DNA from: a virus | Length of the DNA: 64,000 bases | IMG/VR virus record: IMGVR_UViG_3300025162_000019 | Coordinates: 1-64,000 of that record | Strand: one strand, 5' to 3' | Shown: piece by piece, positions 55,053 through 61,904 of the stretch | How positions within the stretch are numbered: position 1 is the first letter of the stretch | How the letters are laid out: every line of letters begins with the position of its first letter | Position numbers and translations under genes: made by a program | The notes under the pieces: generated by a model | Seen by the model: only the letters and a program-made list of their open reading frames with translations | Databases searched by the model: none | What the model was told of the DNA's origin: nothing

Positions 55053-55137
55053 GGAAGTGTGGGTAGAATAGGTGCTAACCTGCCTTGAAAGCAGCCACCC
55101 GAAAGGGCTGTCGGTGCAAGTCCGGCCACTTCCGCCA
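55053..55137 (+). tRNA. tRNA-Ser(TGA)
   Basis: Acceptor GGAAGTG/CACTTCC, G73, CCA. Anticodon stem CTGC/GCAG, loop CTTGAAA with TGA. Class II variable arm CACCC/GGGCTG. T-loop TGCAAGT (G55 C56); D-loop contains TAGG, so A18 G19 is possible. Confidence 0.9.
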
Positions 55138-55159
55138 TAAAATAAAATTAAAAATGTAC

Positions 55160-55188
55160 TTGACAAATAGAGTATAAGTTGTTATAAT
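55160..55188 (+). promoter_or_regulatory. Perfect consensus sigma70 promoter
   Basis: TTGACA (55160-55165), 17-base spacer, TATAAT (55183-55188), 24 bases before the GIY-YIG gene. Confidence 0.85.
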
Positions 55189-55211
55189 ACAGGAGTTGAT
55201 GAAGAAGTTTA

Positions 55212-55853
55212 ATGATTATTTATAAAGCGACTAATCTAATAAATAAAAAATGTTATATTGGTAAATCAGAATATAGTATAGAAAAACGAATTAACGAGCA
55301 CTATAATAGAAAAAGTAATAGTTATTTTCATCATTCATTAAAGAAATATGGTAAAGATAACTTTGAATGGTCTATTATTAAAGAATGTGATAATGTACCG
55401 TTGTTAAATATATTAGAAACATTTATGATTATGGTTCATCATACCTTTGTTGATGAAGGTGGATATAATCTTACTTGGGGTGGTGAAGGATGTAGTGGTC
55501 TTATACATACAGAAGAAACAAAAAAGAAAATAAGTGAAACTCATAAAGCCAATACATATTGGCTTGGTAAGCATCATACAGAAGAATCAAAGAAAAAAAT
55601 AAGTAATAATAAAATTGGTACTGTTATTACAGAAGAAGCAAGGCAAAAAATAAGTAAGGCTAATACAGGTAAAAAAAGAACCGAAGAATCAAAGAAAAAA
55701 ATGAGTGAAAGTATGAAAGGTAATCAAAATTCATCAGGTTATATACAAACTGAAGAGCATAAAAGAAAAATAAGTAACTCATTAAGAGGCAAAACACACA
55801 CAGAAGAACATAAAAGAAAAATAAGCGAATCGTTAAAAAGAAAAAGAGGATAA
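55212..55853 (+). CDS. GIY-YIG homing endonuclease with NUMOD3 repeats
   Basis: 213 aa. Intact core M-I-I-Y-K-A-T-N-L-I-N-K-K-C-Y-I-G-K-S, then F-E-W-S-I-I-K-E-C, and six NUMOD3-like repeats (H-T-E-E-T-K-K-K-I-S-E and similar). It is the intact paralogue of the frameshifted element at 44120-44753. Expressed from an early promoter, with coupled TAATG to the next gene. Confidence 0.85.
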   Translation: MIIYKATNLINKKCYIGKSEYSIEKRINEHYNRKSNSYFHHSLKKYGKDNFEWSIIKECDNVPLLNILETFMIMVHHTFVDEGGYNLTWGGEGCSGLIHTEETKKKISETHKANTYWLGKHHTEESKKKISNNKIGTVITEEARQKISKANTGKKRTEESKKKMSESMKGNQNSSGYIQTEEHKRKISNSLRGKTHTEEHKRKISESLKRKRG

Positions 55854-56014
55854 TGAAAAAGTTTTTATTATATCTTTTTCGTTGGCAGATGTCTACACCT
55901 ATCCTTTATTTTGTTATCTTTTTATTAGGTGCTGGAATGAAAGAAACAATGATTGCAAATCTTGTTGGTGGTTGTTTATTCTTCTATGTTGATAAAACTA
56001 TATTTAACAAATGA
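55853..56014 (+). CDS. Small two-pass membrane protein
   Basis: 53 aa (MKKFLLYLFRWQMSTP...), two hydrophobic segments. Start overlaps the endonuclease stop (TAATG). Function unknown. Confidence 0.6.
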   Translation: MKKFLLYLFRWQMSTPILYFVIFLLGAGMKETMIANLVGGCLFFYVDKTIFNK

Positions 56015-56029
56015 CGGAGGGCAATGTGT

Positions 56030-56374
56030 ATGTTTGATTTAAAAACTTATAATGATGCATGGAAAATGGAAAATTGGTTTGATACTTGGGATAGGAATAT
56101 TATAAAGTATAAACTAATGAAGGCAGATGATGGTAAGTATTTTTATAGACTTATTGTTCCGGGCTATGGTAAGGATGATTTAACCATTGAGCAGGAAGGT
56201 AGCGTTGTTACTATTACAGGGGCAACTAAAGACCCTTATTTAACTGGTGATGTAAATAAGTTTAGTTACAAGATTTCTACTGATTATGAAGTAGAAGAAG
56301 CAGAAGTAAAAAACGGGGTGTTGTATATCTTTTTGAAAAAGAATAGTGTATCGGGGAAGATACCTATCAAATAA
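56030..56374 (+). CDS. Hsp20/alpha-crystallin-like small heat-shock protein
   Basis: About 114 aa from ATG 56030 (GGAGG 9 bases upstream; the ATG at 56024 is too close). Alpha-crystallin pattern: Y-R-L-I-V-P-G-Y-G-K-D-D-L-T-I-E-Q-E-G-S-V-V-T-I-T-G, then F-S-Y-K-I-S-T-D-Y-E-V-E-E-A-E-V-K-N-G-V-L-Y-I. Holds unfolding proteins; several large phages carry one, possibly to aid assembly. Confidence 0.8.
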   Translation: MFDLKTYNDAWKMENWFDTWDRNIIKYKLMKADDGKYFYRLIVPGYGKDDLTIEQEGSVVTITGATKDPYLTGDVNKFSYKISTDYEVEEAEVKNGVLYIFLKKNSVSGKIPIK

Positions 56375-56388
56375 TATGTGAAATACAC

Positions 56389-56479
56389 GGGCGGTTAGTT
56401 TAATGGTAAAACAGTAGGTTTATAACCTATAGCACCAGATTAGTGTCTGTTGGGGGTTCAACTCCCTCACCGCCTACCA
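56389..56479 (+). tRNA. tRNA-Ile(TAT) with long variable arm
   Basis: Acceptor GGGCGGT/ACCGCCT, A73, CCA. D-arm GTTT AATGGTA AAAC, anticodon stem GTAGG/CCTAT, loop TTTATAA with TAT, T-loop TTCAACT. About 22 bases lie between the anticodon and T arms, a class-II-like variable region that is abnormal for Ile. Confidence 0.85.
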
Positions 56480-56488
56480 TAAAATAAT

Positions 56489-56562
56489 GAGGTCGTAATT
56501 CAATAGTAGAATATCGGTCTTTTAAACCGACCACAAGGGAGCGTTACCCTTCGGCCTCACCA
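56489..56562 (+). tRNA. tRNA-Lys(TTT), variant elbow
   Basis: Acceptor GAGGTCG/CGGCCTC, A73, CCA. D-arm ATTC AATAGTA GAAT (A18 G19), anticodon stem TCGGT/ACCGA, loop CTTTTAA with TTT, T-arm AAGGG AGCGTTA CCCTT (G55 C56). Confidence 0.88.
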
Positions 56563-56578
56563 TTCAAAAGGAGCATCT

Positions 56579-56743
56579 ATGAAATCGTTCCATACGCAAT
56601 ATGTAGAATGTAGAAACAATGGTAACTGCTATCTTATAAATGAATTAGATGAATTTTTTAAAACAAAAATTGTGTGGTGCAAAAGATACAATAAACGATG
56701 CAGTTCAAAAGTTTGTTTACCAGAAAGGATTAATATAAAATGA
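56579..56743 (+). CDS. Small Cys-containing hypothetical protein
   Basis: 54 aa with five Cys (E-C-R-N-N-G-N-C, W-C-K-R, R-C-S-S-K-V-C) that may bind zinc. AAAGGAG upstream; its stop overlaps the next ATG (ATGA). Confidence 0.6.
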   Translation: MKSFHTQYVECRNNGNCYLINELDEFFKTKIVWCKRYNKRCSSKVCLPERINIK

Positions 56744-57414
56744 GTAAAGTATTAATAATCGGCGATACACATGGCCAATTTGGCCGTCTAAATAAGTTAT
56801 TGAACAAATATAAGCCAGATATAGCTATTATAACTGGTGATTTTGGTTTCTGGCCTAAGTTTTTCAATAAAGAATATATTGATTCTAATCGTCGTATTAG
56901 AATGTGGGATGCTGAAATTAAAAATGGCTCATGTAAAGTTTATTTTTGTGATGGCAACCATGAAGATCATGATGCTTTAGATGAATTAACCAACCATGAA
57001 ATCATGCCTAATGTTTTCTATATGAAGCGCGGTTCAATCCTTAATATACATGGTCAAAATATATTATTTGTTGGTGGTGCGTTATCCATTGACAAAAATT
57101 ATCGTACACCTAAATATGATTGGTTTGAACAGGAAATCTTAAAAGAAGAAGATTTACTTTCTATTCCAAATGATGTACAAATAGATATGGTTATTTCTCA
57201 TACCGCACCAAGTGAGTTTAAGTTTGATACTGATAAGTTTTTACCAGACCCTTCAAGAGATGTACTATCAAAGGTATTAGATAAGTATAAGCCAAGAGAA
57301 TGGTATTTTGGGCATTTCCATAAGTACCGTGAAGGAAAGTATAAAGATTGTAAGTGGACAATGTTAGCAGATATAGAAAGTTACCTACAATCATCTATAA
57401 TTAAAAATATGTAA
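56740..57414 (+). CDS. Calcineurin-like metallophosphoesterase
   Basis: 224 aa. Metal-binding motifs in order: G-D-T-H-G (residues 8-12), G-D-F-G (32-35), G-N-H-E-D (about 72-76), H-T-A (about 154) and G-H-F-H (about 191-194), a full two-metal phosphoesterase site. It hydrolyses phosphomono- or diesters; T4-type phages use relatives as protein or nucleotide phosphatases. Coupled to the upstream small gene. Confidence 0.85.
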   Translation: MSKVLIIGDTHGQFGRLNKLLNKYKPDIAIITGDFGFWPKFFNKEYIDSNRRIRMWDAEIKNGSCKVYFCDGNHEDHDALDELTNHEIMPNVFYMKRGSILNIHGQNILFVGGALSIDKNYRTPKYDWFEQEILKEEDLLSIPNDVQIDMVISHTAPSEFKFDTDKFLPDPSRDVLSKVLDKYKPREWYFGHFHKYREGKYKDCKWTMLADIESYLQSSIIKNM

Positions 57415-57426
57415 CTGTGGAGGTCT

Positions 57427-58413
57427 ATGGATAAAATTTTAATAACTGGTGGCTGCGGTTTTATTGGCCATCATTTTGTAGAACATTTATTGAAAAATAC
57501 AACGCAAGAGATTGTTATCTTTGATAAACTAACATATGCATCAGAAGGTTTTACAAGACTTAGAGATATAGATGCTTATGACGATAAAAGAGTTATGATT
57601 GTCGCATTAGATTTTACAAAAGAAATCCCTGTAGGCGTAACAAAAGAAATAGGTACTGTTGATTATATAATGCATATGGGTGCGGAAACTCATGTTGATA
57701 ACTCAATAACTGACCCAGCACCCTTTGTATTTTCTAATGTTATCGGTACTATGAGAATGTTAGACTATGCAAGAACACTACCTGATCTTAAAAAATTTGT
57801 ATATTTTTCTACTGATGAAGTATTTGGCCCAGCCCCTGAAGGTGTCGCATATAAAGAATGGGACAGGTACAATTCTACAAATCCTTATGCTGCAAGTAAA
57901 GCCTGCGGTGAAGAATTAGTTTTAGCTTACGCAAATACATATGGTATCCCTTCTATTATAAGTCATACAATGAATGTGTTTGGCGAGCGTCAGCATCCAG
58001 AAAAGTTCATTCCTAAAGTTATCAGAAAGATTATGAATGATGAAGTTATAACTATACATTCTAATAAAACTAAAACTGTATCAGGTTCAAGAATGTGGAT
58101 ACACGCACGAAATGTATCATCTGCTATTCATTTTCTTCTTAAAAATTCAACTAATAGAGATAAGTATAACATTGTTGGTGAAAAAGAAGTTAGTAATTTG
58201 GATATGGCTTTATATATTGCAAAGATTTTAGGTAAAGAACTCAAGTATGAAATGGTGGACTTTCATTCATCAAGGCCCGGACATGATTTAAGATATGCTC
58301 TGGACGGTTCAAAACTTACTGAAATGGGCTGGACAGTACCCTTGACCTTTGAAAAATCTCTAAAGAATACAATAGAATGGACTATAGAAAATCCAAGGTG
58401 GTTAGAATACTGA
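57427..58413 (+). CDS. dTDP-glucose 4,6-dehydratase-like (RmlB family)
   Basis: 328 aa extended SDR. T-G-G-C-G-F-I-G-H binds NAD; H-M-G-A-E-T-H-V-D-N-S, S-T-D-E-V-F-G and Y-A-A-S-K (Tyr/Lys pair), then M-N-V-F-G-E-R-Q-H-P-E-K-F-I-P-K all match RmlB. W-I-H and R-P-G-H-D-x-R-Y-A are near the C-terminus. Makes dTDP-4-keto-6-deoxyglucose for deoxysugar synthesis. GTGGAGG ribosome-binding site. Confidence 0.88.
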   Translation: MDKILITGGCGFIGHHFVEHLLKNTTQEIVIFDKLTYASEGFTRLRDIDAYDDKRVMIVALDFTKEIPVGVTKEIGTVDYIMHMGAETHVDNSITDPAPFVFSNVIGTMRMLDYARTLPDLKKFVYFSTDEVFGPAPEGVAYKEWDRYNSTNPYAASKACGEELVLAYANTYGIPSIISHTMNVFGERQHPEKFIPKVIRKIMNDEVITIHSNKTKTVSGSRMWIHARNVSSAIHFLLKNSTNRDKYNIVGEKEVSNLDMALYIAKILGKELKYEMVDFHSSRPGHDLRYALDGSKLTEMGWTVPLTFEKSLKNTIEWTIENPRWLEY

Positions 58414-58416
58414 TAC

Positions 58417-58445
58417 TTGACAAACTTTCCCTTTTATGGTATAGT
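58417..58445 (+). promoter_or_regulatory. Sigma70 promoter
   Basis: TTGACA, 17-base spacer, TATAGT, 24 bases before the HAD gene at 58469. Confidence 0.8.
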
Positions 58446-58468
58446 AAATAAAAAATGAGGAAAAGGTA

Positions 58469-58960
58469 ATGGGAAAGTATATATTTCTTGACATAGATGG
58501 TGTATTAAACTCAATGGATTTTTTACACCTTAATGTATTGAATGCACGAGTGAATAAGACAGACTTTAAGGGAAAAGACATTCACGGTCATTTATTTGAT
58601 CCTAGATGTGTTCTGGCATTGGATTGCCTGATTAAAGCTACAGATGCTGATATAGTGATAACATCTGATTGGAGATTTGCAGGCCTTGATGCAATGAAGC
58701 AGTTATGGTCTGATAGAGGATTGCCGGGAAACATTGTAGGTATAACATCTTTCTCTGGTGGTATTCGTGGTCAAGATATTTATGATTATATGAGAATAAA
58801 TGATATATATCCTGTCATAGATAAATACCTTATTATTGATGATGATTCTGATTTCCTTGATAGTCAGTTGCCACACTTTATTCAAACAGGCTTTAAATTT
58901 GGTTTATCTTTTGATGATGTATTAAAGGGTATTGATATTCTTAATAAAAATAATACTTGA
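58469..58960 (+). CDS. HAD-like phosphatase domain protein
   Basis: 163 aa. F-L-D-I-D-G-V-L-N at residues 5-13 is HAD motif I, I-V-I-T-S-D-W-R (about 62-69) motif II, and L-I-I-D-D-D-S-D-F motif IV. It resembles the short HAD domain family found alone in many phages and next to RNA-repair enzymes. Substrate unknown. Confidence 0.75.
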   Translation: MGKYIFLDIDGVLNSMDFLHLNVLNARVNKTDFKGKDIHGHLFDPRCVLALDCLIKATDADIVITSDWRFAGLDAMKQLWSDRGLPGNIVGITSFSGGIRGQDIYDYMRINDIYPVIDKYLIIDDDSDFLDSQLPHFIQTGFKFGLSFDDVLKGIDILNKNNT

Positions 58961-58985
58961 CAAATAAATCCTTTTGTGGTATAAT
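58957..58985 (+). promoter_or_regulatory. Perfect consensus sigma70 promoter
   Basis: TTGACA, 17-base spacer, TATAAT, 24 bases before the secreted small protein at 59009. Confidence 0.85.
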
Positions 58986-59008
58986 GAAAACAAAAAAGGG
59001 TGAGAAGA

Positions 59009-59173
59009 ATGAAGATTTTAATTTGTTCATTTATTATGTTTCTGGTGTTGTGTATTCCGGTGAGTGCGGGTGTTAGGTTAGCAAGTACGACATCGGTTCC
59101 TGACGGTACTATTTATTGTTTTGAGAGTAGCTATAGTTCTGTTAGTTGTGTATTTGTACCCACAAAGAAATAG
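59009..59173 (+). CDS. Small secreted (periplasmic) protein
   Basis: 54 aa with a signal peptide (MKILICSFIMFLVLCIPVSA) and a ~34-residue mature part containing two Cys (Y-C-F-E...S-C-V-F), possibly a disulfide. An early periplasmic protein could act in superinfection exclusion, but nothing specific is visible. Confidence 0.65.
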   Translation: MKILICSFIMFLVLCIPVSAGVRLASTTSVPDGTIYCFESSYSSVSCVFVPTKK

Positions 59174-59181
59174 GTGATGTG

Positions 59182-59448
59182 ATGAATCATTTAGCAAACA
59201 TTATACTCAGTACCAATGGCAAACCTTTTACCTGTAAGTTTCTTAAAAGAACTACTGGTCAAGAACGAGTACTAATGGGAAAGCTTGGTGTTACTGAGTT
59301 TCTAAAAGGTGGCGAATTGCCTTACGATAAGAAGGAAAAGAATTTAATTTCTGTTTATGATATAGAGAATAATGGCTACAGAATGATACCGATTGATGGC
59401 CTCATTTCTGTAACAGTAGGAGATAAGGTATACAATGATGAGAACTGA
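59182..59448 (+). CDS. Hypothetical early protein
   Basis: 88 aa from ATG 59182 (GGTGATGTG upstream), MNHLANIILSTNGKPFTCKF... Contains a K-R-T-T-G-Q-E-R-V-L segment and beta strands. Overlaps the next gene by 14 bases. No family recognised. Confidence 0.55.
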   Translation: MNHLANIILSTNGKPFTCKFLKRTTGQERVLMGKLGVTEFLKGGELPYDKKEKNLISVYDIENNGYRMIPIDGLISVTVGDKVYNDEN

Positions 59449-59620
59449 AAGAGAAGTTAAAGCAAAGTTGCTAGAGATTATTGAGAAACTAAATGAAATG
59501 GAAGATGTTGGTCAGACTACTTATTGGCTTGGTGTCTGGAAAGGACTTTCGTTTGTATTGGGACTCGATATAGATGATCAAGCACCCGACACAAGGGAAG
59601 TTGATCACGATGTTATGTAG
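59435..59620 (+). CDS. Small hypothetical early protein
   Basis: 61 aa, helical and acidic (M-M-R-T-E-R-E-V-K-A-K-L-L-E-I-I-E-K-L). Ribosome-binding site GGAG inside the upstream gene. Function unknown. Confidence 0.5.
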   Translation: MMRTEREVKAKLLEIIEKLNEMEDVGQTTYWLGVWKGLSFVLGLDIDDQAPDTREVDHDVM

Positions 59621-59780
59621 GTAGAACATAATCTGTTCAAATGGTTTATAGGCGAAAGACTTCTGGTGAATGTTTAGTACCTTATAAAACATGGTGATGA
59701 ACCTTGGTAGAGAAGCACCAACTCTAAATAACTGAGGGGAGCCGTTCTGTTGTTGAGATACACAGATACCTACTGAGTGG
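59621..59780 (+). other. Non-coding stretch, no gene recognised; possible RNA
   Basis: 160 bases between a small gene and a terminator, with less A+T than the surrounding intergenic DNA and short stems such as TTATGT/AACATAA. No open frame longer than 14 codons has a good ribosome-binding site, and no tRNA fold was found. Could be a small RNA ending at the terminator. Confidence 0.3.
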
Positions 59781-59811
59781 GTAGCCATCGTATATGGCTA
59801 CTCTTCTCTTT
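59781..59811 (+). terminator. Intrinsic terminator
   Basis: GTAGCCAT (59781-59788), loop CGTAT, ATGGCTAC (59794-59801): a perfect 8-bp stem followed by TCTTCTCTTT. Confidence 0.75.
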
Positions 59812-59863
59812 GTGAATTCGATAACCGACACTAAGTACCTGATATTATTAATGAAAATAGTAC

Positions 59864-59892
59864 TTGACTTTTTTATTTTGTTAGTATATAAT
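59864..59892 (+). promoter_or_regulatory. Sigma70 promoter
   Basis: TTGACT, 17-base spacer, TATAAT (59887-59892), 33 bases before the start at 59925. Confidence 0.8.
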
Positions 59893-59924
59893 AAATTAAA
59901 AACAACGAAGAAAGGAACACAAAA

Positions 59925-60092
59925 ATGACTCAATATGTCTATGTTAAAGACACTAAGAATTTTCATGTATACACCATCGTTTCTACTGAAGGTATTACTG
60001 GTTCCATTTATTTCAAGAAAGATCAGGAAATCCCTAAGTACCTTGACCTAGTGATGTTCGGGGAAACAAGAGAAGTTACTGTAAATGAGTAA
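59925..60092 (+). CDS. Small hypothetical early protein
   Basis: 55 aa, predicted beta-rich (MTQYVYVKDTKNFHVYTIV...). AAAGGAAC ribosome-binding site, own promoter. No family recognised. Confidence 0.6.
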   Translation: MTQYVYVKDTKNFHVYTIVSTEGITGSIYFKKDQEIPKYLDLVMFGETREVTVNE

Positions 60093-60102
60093 AAAGTATT
60101 AA

Positions 60103-60142
60103 ACTCCTATAAATATAGTTATATGATTCTGTTTATAGGAGT
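60103..60142 (+). promoter_or_regulatory. Late promoter with RBS-masking hairpin
   Basis: ACTCCTATAAA (60103-60113) and TTTATAGGAGT (60132-60142) form a perfect 11-bp stem; the 3' arm is the ribosome-binding site of the next gene. TATAAATA (60108-60115) overlaps the 5' arm, so late RNAs would lack that arm and be translatable. Confidence 0.7.
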
Positions 60143-60148
60143 AATACA

Positions 60149-60400
60149 ATGGAACTGGATAAAACAATAGATAAGTATATTTTGAATGAATTTTCAATAC
60201 CGATCTTTCACAAAGCTAAGGAATGGTACACTCATAAAGTAGGTGACTTCATTACATGGATTGCCGCAAATAACAAGATGATGATCATTATCTATAAAGG
60301 GTATATAGAAAGTATAGACAAAGAAGAAGAAGTATTTTTTGTTAAAGGTATGGATAAAAAACAGTACAAGGTATCGCCAGCAACCATCATAAAAATATAA
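60149..60400 (+). CDS. Small late protein with tag-like N-terminus
   Basis: 83 aa, MELDKTIDKYILNEFS..., whose Y-I-L-N-E resembles the capsid-targeting motif. The rest (V-G-D-F-I-T-W-I-A-A-N-N-K-M-M-I-I-I-Y-K-G-Y-I-E-S-I...) looks like a small beta-barrel (SH3-like). Under hairpin/late-promoter control. Function unknown. Confidence 0.6.
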   Translation: MELDKTIDKYILNEFSIPIFHKAKEWYTHKVGDFITWIAANNKMMIIIYKGYIESIDKEEEVFFVKGMDKKQYKVSPATIIKI

Positions 60401-60409
60401 AAATAAATG

Positions 60410-60438
60410 TTGACAAATGAAATCAAATATAGTATAAT
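60410..60438 (+). promoter_or_regulatory. Perfect consensus sigma70 promoter (HU, distal)
   Basis: TTGACA, 17-base spacer, TATAAT (60433-60438). First of two tandem promoters upstream of the HU gene. Confidence 0.85.
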
Positions 60439-60492
60439 ATTTTTAAGAGTTGAGGGGAACAAAAGAAAAAAGAAAAAAGATTAAAAAAGTTG

Positions 60493-60521
60493 TTGACAAA
60501 CGGAATAGAGTGTGGTAAAAT
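60493..60521 (+). promoter_or_regulatory. Sigma70 promoter (HU, proximal)
   Basis: TTGACA, 17-base spacer, TAAAAT (60516-60521), 44 bases before the HU start. Confidence 0.75.
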
Positions 60522-60564
60522 AAATCATAAAATAAAACAAAAAGAAAGAAAAGGAGAATGTGTT

Positions 60565-60891
60565 ATGAATAAGAAAGACTTGATTGATTTTGTGGCAGAG
60601 GAAATGGGCGTGACCAAGAAGGAAAGTAAGATGGCGGTTGATGTGGTTATTGATGGTCTTACGGCTGGTCTTTTGGCAGACGGTAAGGTGACTTTGGTTG
60701 GGTTCGGTGTGTTTGAAGTGGTGAAGAGAAATGCCCGCACCGCTCGTAATCCTCAGACTGGTGAGGCTGTAGAAGTACCTGAGAAGTTCGTTCCGAAGTT
60801 CCGGGCTTCCAATACCTTGAAGGCGGCAGTTGTTGGTGGAGATTATACGCCGGTAGAAGATGTTGATGTCGCTGATGAAGTTGATGCCTAA
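60565..60891 (+). CDS. HU/IHF-family DNA-binding protein
   Basis: 108 aa from ATG 60565 (AAGGAG upstream); the in-frame start further upstream lies within the promoter region. M-N-K-K-D-L-I-D-F-V-A-E-E-M, V-T-L-V-G-F-G-V-F-E-V, R-N-A-R-T-A-R-N-P-Q-T-G-E (DNA-binding arm) and F-V-P-K-F-R-A-S-N-T-L-K are textbook HU. An acidic 15-residue tail follows. Its higher G+C and codon use differ from neighbouring genes, suggesting recent acquisition. Two promoters and a strong terminator make it a monocistronic, highly expressed unit. Confidence 0.92.
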   Translation: MNKKDLIDFVAEEMGVTKKESKMAVDVVIDGLTAGLLADGKVTLVGFGVFEVVKRNARTARNPQTGEAVEVPEKFVPKFRASNTLKAAVVGGDYTPVEDVDVADEVDA

Positions 60892-60916
60892 TCAGCAACG
60901 GTAGTACCGATGTACA

Positions 60917-60950
60917 AGAGGGAGGGGCTGTTCCCCCTCCCTCTTCTTTT
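60917..60950 (+). terminator. Strong intrinsic terminator after HU
   Basis: AGAGGGAGGGG (60917-60927) and CCCCTCCCTCT (60934-60944), 11-bp GC-rich stem, then TCTTTT. Confidence 0.9.
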
Positions 60951-60958
60951 ATCTATTA

Positions 60959-61032
60959 GAGGGATTGGTCAAAAAGCAAGGTGACGGTCTGCAAAACCGT
61001 AGAAACGGGAGCGTTACCCGTATCCCTCTCCA
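60959..61032 (+). tRNA. tRNA-Cys(GCA), variant elbow
   Basis: Acceptor GAGGGAT/ATCCCTC, T73 (Cys identity), CCA. Anticodon stem ACGGT/ACCGT, loop CTGCAAA with GCA. D-loop AAAAAGCAA (A18 G19), T-arm ACGGG AGCGTTA CCCGT (G55 C56). Lies just after the HU terminator. Confidence 0.88.
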
Positions 61033-61139
61033 ATCCTATAACCGATTTTAACCCCTTGAAATTACTGAGCTTTTTATTACATTTACAACTTACAAACACT
61101 ATGGTATAATATGCCTAATATAATGATGGAGTGTGAATA

Positions 61140-61718
61140 ATGATAGAAATACTTGAAGAAGCAGGATTTATACCAGCCCTTTATGGGCTTGGTCTTTCAT
61201 ATGGTTTGACATCTGATATACCTTATAAGGATTTTCTTTTGAATAAACCTATGATTGATAAACTAAAGTCTGTATCATATAATTTATACTACAAAAATGG
61301 TGGCCATAATAAATTTCTTGAGCATATTGAAATATGGATGCTTGTTGATGCGCCGAGATTTTTTTGGTCGCAGGCTGATACATATAGGCTCTCCACTAAG
61401 CAGAGTGCTAGTACAATGCATACCTTAAAAAAACATATACTTACGCAGGATATGTTCTATGAACCAATTGAAGAAAATTATTTAAATTTCTTGAATTTAA
61501 AATTAAAATATGATACTATAACCATAGATGAATTAAAAAGTGACTTGCCAGAAGGATTTATGCAAAAAAGAGAATGGAAAATATCATACAATGTATTAAG
61601 AAACATTATACTTCAAAGAAAAAATCATGAATTACGATGTTGGAAGATTTTTTGTAGAGAAGCATTAGAAAAGGTTGAATGGAAAGAATATTTTGAGGAC
61701 TTAAAAATTGGAGAATAA
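61140..61718 (+). CDS. ThyX-like protein (possible flavin-dependent thymidylate synthase relative)
   Basis: 192 aa. H-I-E-I-W-M-L-V-D-A-P-R-F-F-W-S-Q-A-D-T-Y-R-L-S-T-K-Q-S-A-S-T-M-H, then E-W-K-I-S-Y-N-V-L-R-N-I-I-L-Q-R-K-N-H-E-L-R-C-W-K-I-F-C-R-E-A-L, follow the order of ThyX elements (ligand-binding R-x-x-S and the N-x-R...R...E helix), but the classic RHRxxSxNxxSxR motif is altered. It may be an inactive or re-purposed relative; dUTPase is also encoded. GGAG upstream. Confidence 0.45.
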   Translation: MIEILEEAGFIPALYGLGLSYGLTSDIPYKDFLLNKPMIDKLKSVSYNLYYKNGGHNKFLEHIEIWMLVDAPRFFWSQADTYRLSTKQSASTMHTLKKHILTQDMFYEPIEENYLNFLNLKLKYDTITIDELKSDLPEGFMQKREWKISYNVLRNIILQRKNHELRCWKIFCREALEKVEWKEYFEDLKIGE

Positions 61719-61721
61719 ATT

Positions 61722-61904
61722 ATGAATATATTTGAAAAAAGGGTTTGGAATGAAAGTAAATTTGATACCGATACACCAGTTCATATTGAAGTACGAGATT
61801 GTGGAATATTTGTAGTGGGTCTTGGGTCTTGTATTTCCTGTAATGATTATGTTGATGCTCAATTAAAATATTACAAATTAACTGGAAGAGTATTTTTTAT
61901 ATGA
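61722..61904 (+). CDS. Small hypothetical protein
   Basis: 60 aa, MNIFEKRVWNESKFDTDTP..., beta-rich with G-S-C-I-S-C. Fits between its neighbours with a 4-base overlap downstream. No family recognised. Confidence 0.55.
   Translation: MNIFEKRVWNESKFDTDTPVHIEVRDCGIFVVGLGSCISCNDYVDAQLKYYKLTGRVFFI

Noticed and set aside
61140-61718. Confident call as functional thymidylate synthase ThyX
   Set aside because: General helix pattern fits but the RHRxxSxNxxSxR signature is not intact, so only a relationship is claimed.
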